Origin: an uncultured Ruminococcus sp.
GTDB lineage: Bacteria; Bacillota; Clostridia; Oscillospirales; Ruminococcaceae
Reading direction: 5' to 3'
DNA length: 7,392 nt
Assembly: GCA_900752785.1 (NCBI GenBank)
Contig: CAADWP010000176.1
Span: 1-7,392 of the forward strand
Shown here piece after piece: positions 1-5,752 of this stretch. The notes under the pieces were generated by a model. It was given only the letters and a program-made list of their open reading frames with translations, was not told the DNA's origin and did not search any database. Every line of letters starts with the position of its first letter. The stretch's first letter is position 1. Position numbers and translations under genes: made by a program.

Positions 1-82
1 TATGTGCGGCAGTTGCAAAGAAAGCTCTCGAAGGCGTGCTGACGCACTCCGAGAAAGCTTGACGCAGCAAATGTCGTGCATA
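1..82. repeat. Long imperfect palindrome at the left edge
   Basis: Bases 1-16 pair with 67-82 with one mismatch (12/71) and a few G-T wobbles. Inside that, 22-26 pairs with 56-60, 27-30 with 50-53, and 36-39 with 44-47 around a TGAC loop. The whole segment could fold as one cruciform or RNA hairpin and may extend left of the window. It looks like a palindromic intergenic repeat or the 3' structure of an upstream transcript. An alternative reading is the tail of a plus-strand CDS (frame 3, stop TGA at 60-62, ending ...LTHSEKA), which cannot be excluded. Seen directly: the pairing. Inferred: the role. Confidence 0.5.
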
Positions 83-121
83 GCTGATTTTTGTAAAAAG
101 AGGTTTTTAGAGGCTGCCTAA

Positions 122-145
122 ATTTAGAACCTGTGTACATAAAAT
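122..145 (+). repeat. Short repeat copy 1 (ATTTAGAACCTGT), IS-end-like
   Basis: The 13-mer ATTTAGAACCTGT (122-134) recurs exactly at 5868-5880 in the same orientation, and both are followed by similar AT-rich sequence. Related GAACCTGT-N3-cata/tata sequences occur as an inverted pair at 941-976. The motif resembles a terminal inverted repeat of an insertion sequence, but no transposase is present here. Confidence 0.3.
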
Positions 146-201
146 AAGCTGAACGTATTTTTGTCAGCCATACGGCAGGGTCAATTTTTAGGAGGTTTAT
201 T

Positions 202-864
202 ATGAATTGTAAGTACTGTGGACAGCCGCTTAAAGACGGGGCAAGATTCTGTACCAACTGCGGAGCGCTTAACGATGAGGAACCGACTTCCTCTGCGTCA
301 TCAACACCTTTTCCAACGGCTTCAAGGCAATTTGGCGCTAAGAAAAAGCTTAAAAACAACGTAAGCAACACAAAAACTCCATTTTTTTGGATCTCAAAGC
401 TGCTGATTATTGCAGCGCTTATCTGTTTCATCATGCCATTTATGGAAATAAAATGCGGCTCAAAGAATTTTACCATTTCAAATGTTGAAATGACAGGCAG
501 AGAGCTTGTTTTCGGCATTGACGACGATAAAACTTCGGGAGATACCTCTTCAAAGAGCAATCTGAACAGCGAAAAGATTATTTTTGCCGCTATTCTTGCT
601 ATTGCAGCAATCGTAATGAATAAAAGCTGCGCTGCTATTCCGTCTGCAATTTCTGCAATATTTGTACTTGCATTTATTAACGGTGCAGACGGCGATTACA
701 CATTCATGAACAAGAAAATCAAAGATTGGGACGATCTCATAACTCTTGAATTCAAACCGGGAGTTTACATAGTTATGGCGCTTCTGGCTGTTGCGACCGC
801 TTTTGCTGCCTTTGATTATATAAAACGGGTAAAAATGGCTAAGGACGAAACAGAATTTTATTAA
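202..864 (+). CDS. Zinc-ribbon domain membrane protein, unknown function
   Basis: A 220-residue protein. The N-terminus carries a zinc-ribbon of the short type common in Firmicutes membrane proteins: C3-x2-C6 and C17-x2-C20, with the pattern CxYCGxxL...FCxxCG. A Ser/Thr/Pro-rich and then Lys-rich linker (about 25-58) follows, then a predicted membrane segment (62-80), an external polar stretch (about 84-122), two close hydrophobic segments (124-139 and 143-159), another polar loop and a last membrane segment (187-205), ending in a charged tail. The ribbon is therefore probably cytoplasmic. The ATG at 202 is preceded by a strong AGGAGG about 7 bases upstream, which fixes the start. It is a single-gene unit with its own terminator and faces the feo operon convergently. 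The molecular role is not known; sensing or scaffolding is only a guess from the architecture. Confidence 0.85.
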   Translation: MNCKYCGQPLKDGARFCTNCGALNDEEPTSSASSTPFPTASRQFGAKKKLKNNVSNTKTPFFWISKLLIIAALICFIMPFMEIKCGSKNFTISNVEMTGRELVFGIDDDKTSGDTSSKSNLNSEKIIFAAILAIAAIVMNKSCAAIPSAISAIFVLAFINGADGDYTFMNKKIKDWDDLITLEFKPGVYIVMALLAVATAFAAFDYIKRVKMAKDETEFY

Positions 865-900
865 GAACACGCTCAAGTTTTCCAATTTGTTGAAAAACTA

Positions 901-938
901 AGGGAAAGTCTGCACTTGCAAGGCTTTCCCTCTTTTTT
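901..938 (+). terminator. Intrinsic terminator of the zinc-ribbon gene
   Basis: AGGGAAAG (901-908) pairs with CTTTCCCT (924-931), with an inner TGCA-CT-TGCA palindrome, and is followed by CTTTTTT. It lies 37 bases after the stop codon of the plus-strand gene, a standard rho-independent layout. Confidence 0.85.
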
Positions 939-976
939 ATAAAACCTGTCCGCATAATTTTCTATACGGACAGGTT
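938..976 (-). terminator. Hairpin closing the feo operon
   Basis: AACCTGTCCG (943-952) pairs perfectly with CGGACAGGTT (967-976) around a 14-base loop that can pair further. Read on the minus strand it is followed by a short T-rich tail (TTTAT after the stem) and lies 37 bases beyond the stop of the last feo-operon gene. The U-tract is short, so termination may be weak. The two arms match the GAACCTGT repeat seen at 122 and 5868, so the hairpin may derive from repeat ends. Confidence 0.55.
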
Positions 977-1013
977 CCGGATTGTTCAATAAGTCTTTTT
1001 GCTCTGCCGAAAA

Positions 1014-1184
1014 TCAGCTCTGTATATCCTGACTCTCGTCTTTACTGTGGCATTGTCCGTTCATCGCGCAGGTCGAGCAGCCGCAGCCGCATGAGGATCT
1101 GCCGGATTTCTTATTCCTTATCATGCTTCGGATAACAAGCGCAACCACGAGCGCTACCGCAGCAAAAATAACGATTGTTCCCAT
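1014..1184 (-). CDS. FeoB-associated Cys-rich membrane protein
   Basis: A 56-residue protein. It starts MGTIVIFAAVALVVALVI, one membrane helix (about 3-18), continues into a basic stretch (RSMIRNKKSGR) and ends in a Cys cluster, C32-G-C34-G-C36-S-T-C39, plus C45-H46. This is the layout of the FeoB-associated Cys-rich membrane protein family, found next to feoB in Firmicutes and proposed to assist ferrous-iron transfer or FeoB assembly at the membrane. The ATG at 1184 has GGAGGT (1190-1195) 5 bases upstream, and the gene begins 17 bases after the feoB stop, so it is co-transcribed and translated independently. The Cys/His tail probably faces the cytoplasm under the positive-inside rule and could bind iron; that is inference. 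Confidence 0.9.
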   Translation of the reverse strand: MGTIVIFAAVALVVALVIRSMIRNKKSGRSSCGCGCSTCAMNGQCHSKDESQDIQS

Positions 1185-1201
1185 ATTCGACCTCCAAATA
1201 A

Positions 1202-3631
1202 TTACTTAGATTTTTTATTGAATGTTGTCGTCTCCTCGTATGGCTTGAACAGCAGGAAAATTGCAGCGGCAAGAATTACAAATGCAGTAACTGCACCGAC
1301 AATATTACCGCTTCCGCCGAAGAGACTGCCAAGCTGGAAAATGCAGAATGACGTGATATAGGCGAAAAGGCACTGATATCCAATAGCAAACATCGTCCAT
1401 TTGGGATTATTCATTTCGCGTCTGATAGCTCCCATTGCGGCAAAACAGGGAGCGCAAAGGAGGTTGAATGCCAAAAATGCATATCCGGATACCCTTGTAA
1501 AGCTCTCAAAATCGAGAACTCCGAACACACCGACGATCTCCTCTTTTGCCACAAGACCCATAATAGTTGCAATCGCGGCTGATGCATTGTCAAAACCGAG
1601 AGGAGCGAAAAACCATTTTATGGTATTACCGATTCTGCCGAGAATAGAATCAGCCAGTTCCATATCAATATTGAAGCCGAACTCTCCGCCGATCCAGCCG
1701 AATTTTGAACCAGCCCATATAATAATAGAAGCGAGAAGAATAATAGTTCCGGCCTTTTTAATAAACGACCAGCCTCTCTCCCACATTGAGCGGAGAACGT
1801 TTATCGGCGTAGGAGCGTGATATGCAGGAAGCTCCATAACGAAAGGAGAAGCCTCGCCTTTAAACATTTTCGTCTTCTTTAAAATAATTCCCGAAACTAT
1901 AATAGCCGCCATTCCAAGGAAATATGCGCTCGGAGCGACCCACCATGCGCCGTCAAAAAGGGCAACGGCGATCATTGAAATTACAGGCAGCTTTGCGCCG
2001 CATGGGATAAAGGTCGTCGTAATTATCGTCATACGGCGGTCGCGAACGTTTTCGATCGTTCTGGAAGCCATGATTCCCGGTACGCCGCAGCCAGTGCCGA
2101 TGAGTATAGGAATGAACGACTTGCCCGAAAGGCCGAATCTGCGGAAGATTCTGTCCATGATGAAAGCTACGCGCGCCATATATCCGCAGGCTTCAAGAAT
2201 AGCGAGGAAGATAAAGAGAACAAGCATCTGAGGTACAAACCCGAGAACTGAACCAACTCCTCCTATGATTCCGTCAAGGATAAGAGACTTCAACCATTCA
2301 GCGCAGTTTGCTTTGTCGAGCAAATTTTCAGCAACCACGGGAATTCCCTTAACCCAGCCCTTGTATTCGGCAGGATCGGGAGAAGCAAATTCGCCCTCTT
2401 CATCAATCGCCGAACAGAGCGCGGCGTTTATATCATAGACTCTGCCGCCTGTGGACTCGTTTTTGTAAAATTCGTCCGCGTAGAAACCATAGGATTCCTT
2501 AAACGCATCGAAATTCGATTGCTCAAAAGCGTCAAGAAGCTCGCCGGCGCCTTTTATATCGCTGTCAGCGGCGGCTGCACGTATGACGTTTTTTACATCG
2601 TCGGTAAAGACGTTTGCAGCGGCCCAATCGTCAACAGCTTGATTATAGGAACTTTTACCCGATGCTGAAATAAACCAGCCGTCGCCGAAAAGTCCGTTAT
2701 TTGCCCAGTTGGTTGCCCATGTTCCTACAGTCGTAACAGAAATAAAATAAATTGCTATCATTACAATTGCAAAAATAGGAAGTCCAAGCCAGCGATTGGT
2801 AACGATCTTGTCAATCTTGTCCGAAACAGTAAGCTTTCCGGCGTTTTTACGCACATATGCGCCCTTGATTATGCGCGTTATGTAATTGTAGCGTTCATTG
2901 GTTATGATAGCCTCCGCGTCATCGTCAAACTCCTTTTCAACGACTGAAATATCATGCTCGATATGGCTGAGAAGCCTTTCGGAAAGATTTAGCTGCTCCA
3001 AAATTTTCTTATCGCGTTCAAAAATTTTTATCGAATACCAACGCTGCTGTTCCTCGTCCATGTCGTGGATCGCAGCCTCCTCTATATGAGCAAGAGCGTG
3101 TTCAACAGGTCCCGAAAATGAATGGTGAGGCGTAGGCTTTTCAGTTTTTGCAGCTTCAATAGCAGCTTCGGCTGCCTCAAAAATACCGTCGCCTTTAAGG
3201 GCGGATATTTCCATAATGCGGCACCCAAGAGCCTTTGAGAGCTTCGGAATATCAATAAGATCGCCGTTTTTACGCACAATATCTATCATGTTTATCGCTA
3301 TCACAACGGGAATACCAAGCTCGGCAAGCTGAGTAGTAAGATAGAGATTTCGTTCAAGATTCGTACCGTCCACAAGATTCAAAATAACATCGGGACGTTC
3401 GTTTAAAAGATAATTTCGTGCAACCACCTCCTCCAATGTATATGGCGACAAGGAATAGATTCCCGGAAGGTCGGTAACGGTCACATCGTCATGCTTTTTA
3501 AGCTTGCCTTCTTTTTTTTCAACTGTAACGCCGGGCCAGTTTCCAACAAACTGATTAGAACCTGTCAAAGCGTTAAACAGCGTAGTTTTTCCACAGTTAG
3601 GGTTTCCTGCGAGCGCAATTGTAATACCCAT
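1202..3631 (-). CDS. feoB: Ferrous iron transporter FeoB
   Basis: An 809-residue FeoB, the membrane GTPase permease for Fe(II) uptake. The N-terminal G domain has G1 GNPNCGKT (9-16), the G2 threonine in GVT (34-36), G3 DLPG (54-57), G4 NMID (114-117) and G5 SAL (143-145). A helical GDI-like segment follows (about 175-260). The membrane part starts at about 281 (RWLGLPIF) and contains both Gate motifs: GTGCGVPG (512-519) and FIPCGAKLPV (541-550), each with a conserved Cys, and a late CAPC (726-729). The first external loop (about 304-448) is some 90-100 residues longer than in E. coli-type FeoB and is acidic and Ala-rich. The ATG at 3631 has a GTGAGG site about 7 bases upstream and the G1 loop begins at residue 9, so the start is secure. 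It is the middle gene of feoA-feoB-Cys-rich protein and looks intact. Confidence 0.97.
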   Translation of the reverse strand: MGITIALAGNPNCGKTTLFNALTGSNQFVGNWPGVTVEKKEGKLKKHDDVTVTDLPGIYSLSPYTLEEVVARNYLLNERPDVILNLVDGTNLERNLYLTTQLAELGIPVVIAINMIDIVRKNGDLIDIPKLSKALGCRIMEISALKGDGIFEAAEAAIEAAKTEKPTPHHSFSGPVEHALAHIEEAAIHDMDEEQQRWYSIKIFERDKKILEQLNLSERLLSHIEHDISVVEKEFDDDAEAIITNERYNYITRIIKGAYVRKNAGKLTVSDKIDKIVTNRWLGLPIFAIVMIAIYFISVTTVGTWATNWANNGLFGDGWFISASGKSSYNQAVDDWAAANVFTDDVKNVIRAAAADSDIKGAGELLDAFEQSNFDAFKESYGFYADEFYKNESTGGRVYDINAALCSAIDEEGEFASPDPAEYKGWVKGIPVVAENLLDKANCAEWLKSLILDGIIGGVGSVLGFVPQMLVLFIFLAILEACGYMARVAFIMDRIFRRFGLSGKSFIPILIGTGCGVPGIMASRTIENVRDRRMTIITTTFIPCGAKLPVISMIAVALFDGAWWVAPSAYFLGMAAIIVSGIILKKTKMFKGEASPFVMELPAYHAPTPINVLRSMWERGWSFIKKAGTIILLASIIIWAGSKFGWIGGEFGFNIDMELADSILGRIGNTIKWFFAPLGFDNASAAIATIMGLVAKEEIVGVFGVLDFESFTRVSGYAFLAFNLLCAPCFAAMGAIRREMNNPKWTMFAIGYQCLFAYITSFCIFQLGSLFGGSGNIVGAVTAFVILAAAIFLLFKPYEETTTFNKKSK

Positions 3632-3675
3632 TAATTATCCTCACTTTCGTTAGCTTTTGATAACAGAATTTTTTA

Positions 3676-3710
3676 AAATTTCCCGAAAGCATTTAAGCTT
3701 CGGGGAATTT
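3676..3710 (-). terminator. Hairpin just upstream of feoB, possible attenuator
   Basis: Bases 3676-3687 pair with 3699-3710 (12 bp with one G-T wobble; core CCCGAA/TTCGGG). On the minus strand the stem is followed by an A/T-rich tract (AAATTTTAAAAAATT) and lies about 45 bases before the feoB start. Its outer arm (3708-3710) overlaps the neighbouring 18-bp stem, so the two structures compete at their edges. It could be a weak terminator or attenuator between feoA and feoB, or an mRNA-processing or stability element. Confidence 0.4.
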
Positions 3711-3748
3711 ATAGTGAACGTCAAAAATAATTTGACGTTCACTATAAA
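3708..3748. repeat. Perfect 18-bp inverted repeat between feoA and feoB
   Basis: Bases 3708-3725 are the exact reverse complement of 3731-3748, separated by AATAA. Core arm: ATAGTGAACGTCAAA. There is no U-run after the stem on the minus strand, so a classic terminator is less likely than an mRNA-stabilising hairpin, an operator or a small palindromic repeat element. Function inferred only. Confidence 0.6.
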
Positions 3749-3767
3749 AAATTGATTTAAATTGCCT

Positions 3768-3799
3768 CGCACATATGCTCGCTATGTTCGCTCCGTGCG
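3768..3799. repeat. Small GC-rich dyad in the feoA-feoB gap
   Basis: CGCAC (3768-3772) pairs with GTGCG (3795-3799) and encloses two GCTCGCT/TTCGCTC-like direct repeats. It is short and weak alone, but is GC-rich in an AT-rich gap and sits between two stronger hairpins, suggesting part of a composite palindromic element. Confidence 0.3.
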
Positions 3800-3808
3800 T
3801 ATCGGCAA

Positions 3809-3842
3809 ATAGCAAACTCCAAATATATTTGTCGTTTGCTAT
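3809..3842. repeat. Inverted repeat downstream of feoA
   Basis: ATAGCAAAC (3809-3817) pairs perfectly with GTTTGCTAT (3834-3842), and the interior CAAATATATTTG (3820-3831) is itself a 12-base palindrome, giving a nearly continuous stem. It lies 42 bases after the feoA stop on the minus strand. It could protect the feoA mRNA 3' end or belong to an intergenic repeat. It lacks a U-tract. Confidence 0.5.
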
Positions 3843-3883
3843 ATATGTATCATTAAACAGATCTCTCAATGATTTTATTGCAC

Positions 3884-4102
3884 TTACTGTACTTCAATCA
3901 TTGCCGCATCCTGCTTTCTCAGCGAAAGCTCATATCCTCTTACGGAAATTTCAAGCGGATCTCCCAACGGAGCTACTTTCCGTACTGTAACTTCTACGCC
4001 TTTTGTTATACCCATATCCATAATGCGGCGCTTTATCGCGCCTTCACCGTTAAGCTTCTTTACAGTGGCACTTGAGCCTATTTTAACCTCTTTAAGAGTC
4101 AT
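3884..4102 (-). CDS. feoA: Ferrous iron transport protein FeoA
   Basis: A 72-residue cytosolic FeoA, a small SH3-like beta-barrel partner needed for FeoB-mediated Fe(II) uptake. The family pattern is clear: start MTLKEVKIGSSATVKKL, then RRIMDMGITKG (about 25-35), then APLGDPLEISVRGYELSLRK (44-63), a conserved segment of this family. The length is normal. The ATG at 4102 is preceded by AGGAGG (4109-4114) with 6-base spacing. It is the first gene of the feo operon, under the promoter at 4152-4180. Its stop lies 252 bases before feoB, an unusually long gap, since the two genes often overlap or nearly touch. Confidence 0.95.
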   Translation of the reverse strand: MTLKEVKIGSSATVKKLNGEGAIKRRIMDMGITKGVEVTVRKVAPLGDPLEISVRGYELSLRKQDAAMIEVQ

Positions 4103-4127
4103 TTTCTTCCTCCTGAAATAATAATCG

Positions 4128-4145
4128 GGTTAGTCATCGCTAACC
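4128..4145. promoter_or_regulatory. GGTTAG-N6-CTAACC dyad at the feoA transcription start
   Basis: GGTTAG (4128-4133) and CTAACC (4140-4145) are perfect inverted half-sites separated by TCATCG. The dyad covers the predicted +1 region and early leader of feoA. The half-sites match the DtxR/IdeR core (GGTTAG...CTAACC), but the spacing here is 6 rather than 1, so the cognate regulator is uncertain. An operator is a good inference given the iron-uptake gene downstream. Confidence 0.5.
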
Positions 4146-4149
4146 ATAT

Positions 4150-4168
4150 TTATTATATACTAAACTAA
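4150..4168 (-). promoter_or_regulatory. DtxR/MntR-like 19-bp box overlapping the feoA -10
   Basis: Read on the minus strand the site is TTAGTTTAGTATATAATAA. It matches 15 of 19 positions of the palindromic TTAGTTTAG-A-CTAAACTAA form of DtxR-family boxes; the left half is perfect and the right half degenerate because it contains the -10 hexamer. A metal-loaded repressor bound here would block RNA polymerase, giving iron- or manganese-dependent repression. Fur cannot be ruled out. Confidence 0.45.
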
Positions 4169-4180
4169 TCGTTATGTCAA
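4152..4180 (-). promoter_or_regulatory. Sigma-A promoter of the feo operon
   Basis: On the minus strand there is a perfect TTGACA (4180-4175), a 17-base spacer and a perfect TATAAT (4157-4152), 50 bases upstream of the feoA ATG. The predicted start is near 4145. With such a strong core promoter, control is expected by repression, consistent with the two operator-like sequences overlapping it. Confidence 0.85.
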
Positions 4181-4239
4181 TCAGTTTTACCGCTTTTTTT
4201 AAAATTTGTTAAAACCATAATTTGTTAGCATAACAAAAC

Positions 4240-4273
4240 AATATATTTTTGTCCATTTTGACAAAAATATATT
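4240..4273 (-). terminator. 14-bp hairpin after the CDF gene
   Basis: AATATATTTTTGTC (4240-4253) and GACAAAAATATATT (4260-4273) are perfect complements around a 6-base loop, starting 4 bases after the CDF stop. On the minus strand the stem is followed by GTTTTGTT. The stem is AT-rich, so termination strength is uncertain. A second small dyad, TTTGTTA-GCA-TAACAAA (4221-4237), follows. Together they probably separate CDF transcription from the feo promoter. Confidence 0.6.
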
Positions 4274-4277
4274 CCGC

Positions 4278-5465
4278 TTATTCCCGATCAATTGTTATTG
4301 AGGCAGTACAATTTTCCATTCTCTCTGAAATAGCGCAGTTTATAGCTTCCTTAAGCGCATAATCGGAAACTTTAAGTTCATACGGCGCTGAAATATCAAA
4401 AATCAGGTGCGTATGGACAGAGTCTATAGCAGTCCTGAAATCATGAAAAGTAAGCCGATCGTCAATATTGAGAAGAACCTCAGTCAAAAGATCCCTCATC
4501 TCGTCGGTAAGAGCATCATCCACTTGAATTGGATCCATGTGAATAGTCATGCTGATCCCCAGCTTTTCAGCAATTTCATGCTCGATTTTGTCTACGATTT
4601 CATGAGCTTCAACAAAATTTTCGGTACTTTTAAATTCAGCATGACAGCTTCCGATCGTCTTAGTCGGTCCGTAGCTATGAAGAATAAGGTCGTGAACGCC
4701 TATAATTCGGTCGTTGCTTTTTACTATCCCGCGTATTTGCGCGACAAGCTCCGGATCGGAAGGCTTTCCGATTATCTCCTCAAATGTATCGCGGACTATA
4801 TCATAACCCGATTTCAAAATAAAAACTGAAACAATAATTCCTCCGATACCGTCCAAAGGTACATTCAGAGGCTTTGAAAGGAGGAGAGTAACAAGAGCGA
4901 GAGAAGTTGCCACAGCATCATTAATACTATCCTTAGCGTTGGCAGCAAAAACTACGGAATTAATTTTCTTGCCTATTTTGGCATTAAAAAAATACATCCA
5001 CAGCTTTACCGCGATTGCGATGACAAGAAGTACAACCGTTACAACGCTAAACTGTAAGCTGTCAATACCCGCTCGTCCCATTGCGGCAGTTTTTATTGAA
5101 TCGCGTAAAAGCTCCAAACCCATTACGATAATAAGAACGGCAAGAATTAAAGAAGTAAGGTATTCTATCCTGCCATGACCGAAAGGATGATCTTTATCCG
5201 CAGGCTTTGAGGCTATCCGGCAACCAAGGAGCGTTACAATACAGTTTCCGCAGTCTGACAGATTATTAAAAGCATCGGCAAAAACAGAAGCAGAATGAGT
5301 GATATAGGCAGAAAACGCCTTAATTGCAAACAAGAAAACATTGCATATTATGCCTACCGTACTGCTAAGAACAGCGTATTGACGGCGCGAACCGGAATCT
5401 GTCGCAGCGTCCGGCTCTTTTACGGCAAAACGTATAAGCGAATCGGACAGTGAAAATTTTTTCAT
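4278..5465 (-). CDS. Cation diffusion facilitator family metal efflux pump
   Basis: A 395-residue CDF transporter, a proton-coupled exporter of divalent metals. Six membrane helices lie at about 32-51, 58-81, 101-121, 138-159, 171-195 and 204-224. TM2 carries FADAFNNLSDCG, putting N67-x3-D71 at the metal site, and TM5 carries D179-x3-D183 (AKDSIND). Zinc CDFs such as YiiP have His-x3-Asp in TM5, so an Asp-only TM5 favours Mn(II) or Fe(II). HPFGHGRIEY (93-102) is the usual TM2-TM3 loop. The cytoplasmic region looks doubled: one dimerisation-type fold at about 241-313 (ending HMDP) and a second related segment at about 323-393. The ATG at 5465 is chosen because GGGAGG lies 11 bases upstream; the in-frame GTG at 5477 overlaps that site. 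Feo genes follow on the same strand behind their own promoter. Confidence 0.92.
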   Translation of the reverse strand: MKKFSLSDSLIRFAVKEPDAATDSGSRRQYAVLSSTVGIICNVFLFAIKAFSAYITHSASVFADAFNNLSDCGNCIVTLLGCRIASKPADKDHPFGHGRIEYLTSLILAVLIIVMGLELLRDSIKTAAMGRAGIDSLQFSVVTVVLLVIAIAVKLWMYFFNAKIGKKINSVVFAANAKDSINDAVATSLALVTLLLSKPLNVPLDGIGGIIVSVFILKSGYDIVRDTFEEIIGKPSDPELVAQIRGIVKSNDRIIGVHDLILHSYGPTKTIGSCHAEFKSTENFVEAHEIVDKIEHEIAEKLGISMTIHMDPIQVDDALTDEMRDLLTEVLLNIDDRLTFHDFRTAIDSVHTHLIFDISAPYELKVSDYALKEAINCAISERMENCTASITIDRE

Positions 5466-5502
5466 TAAAGCTTGCACCTCCCAAGAAAAAGTATTTTTTG
5501 TA

Positions 5503-5660
5503 TTGCTCCACCAATTAAGTCTTGAATAATTTATGCGAAGGACTGGCAGTGAAAGACAAGGAAGAAAACCGCAGGCATACTTTCGTATGGCAAGGTTTTA
5601 TGACGCAGTATTTCGCTGTCAGGATAAGCAGAAAAATTCAAAATTTAATTGGTGGAGCAA
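5503..5660. mobile_element. MITE, 158 bp, TA-flanked, no transposase
   Basis: The left end (5501-5527, starting TATTGCTCCACCAATTA) matches the reverse complement of the right end (5636-5662) at 25 of 27 positions, with TA at both outer edges as expected for a TA target duplication of Tc1/mariner-IS630-type movement. The interior is also partly self-complementary: CTGGCAGTGAAA (5543-5554) against TTTCGCTGTCAG, and AAAACC/GGTTTT around a CATAC-TTTC-GTATG hairpin (5576-5589). The whole unit can fold into one long hairpin. It has no credible coding capacity and sits 38 bases upstream of the CDF start, so it is probably transcribed in that gene's leader. Confidence 0.75.
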
Positions 5661-5705
5661 TATTAACATACCATAAATTGATAATTTCATACAGCACTGT
5701 ACAAA

Positions 5706-5752
5706 CGGTGTTATGTTTTCCCTGTGTATGGAGAACATAACACCGCTTTTTT
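5706..5752 (+). terminator. Strong intrinsic terminator without an evident gene
   Basis: CGGTGTTATGTT (5706-5717) pairs perfectly with AACATAACACCG (5734-5745); TTCC/GGAG-type pairs extend the stem inward, and the hairpin is followed by CTTTTTT. This is a canonical terminator on the plus strand, yet I see no convincing plus-strand gene in the preceding 900 bases. It may end an unseen small RNA, block antisense reading, or be left from a lost gene. Confidence 0.75.

Noticed and set aside
550..885. 111-codon minus-strand open frame over the zinc-ribbon gene
   Set aside because: Shadow of the plus-strand gene; it runs through that gene's 3' end and has an unlikely Cys/Ser/Asn-rich composition.
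1401..1820. 139-codon plus-strand open frame inside feoB
   Set aside because: Antisense shadow of a fully conserved FeoB region; the product has no family character.
3554..3567. TTAGAACCTGTC within feoB, similar to the GAACCTGT repeat
   Set aside because: It encodes part of the conserved FeoB G domain (LTGSN), so the match is coincidental.
4407..4829. 140-codon plus-strand open frame inside the CDF gene
   Set aside because: Antisense to the clear CDF C-terminal domain, with no ribosome binding site of its own.
5522..5740. 72-codon plus-strand open frame across the MITE
   Set aside because: It crosses the element's inverted repeat and enters the terminator stem; no protein-like character.
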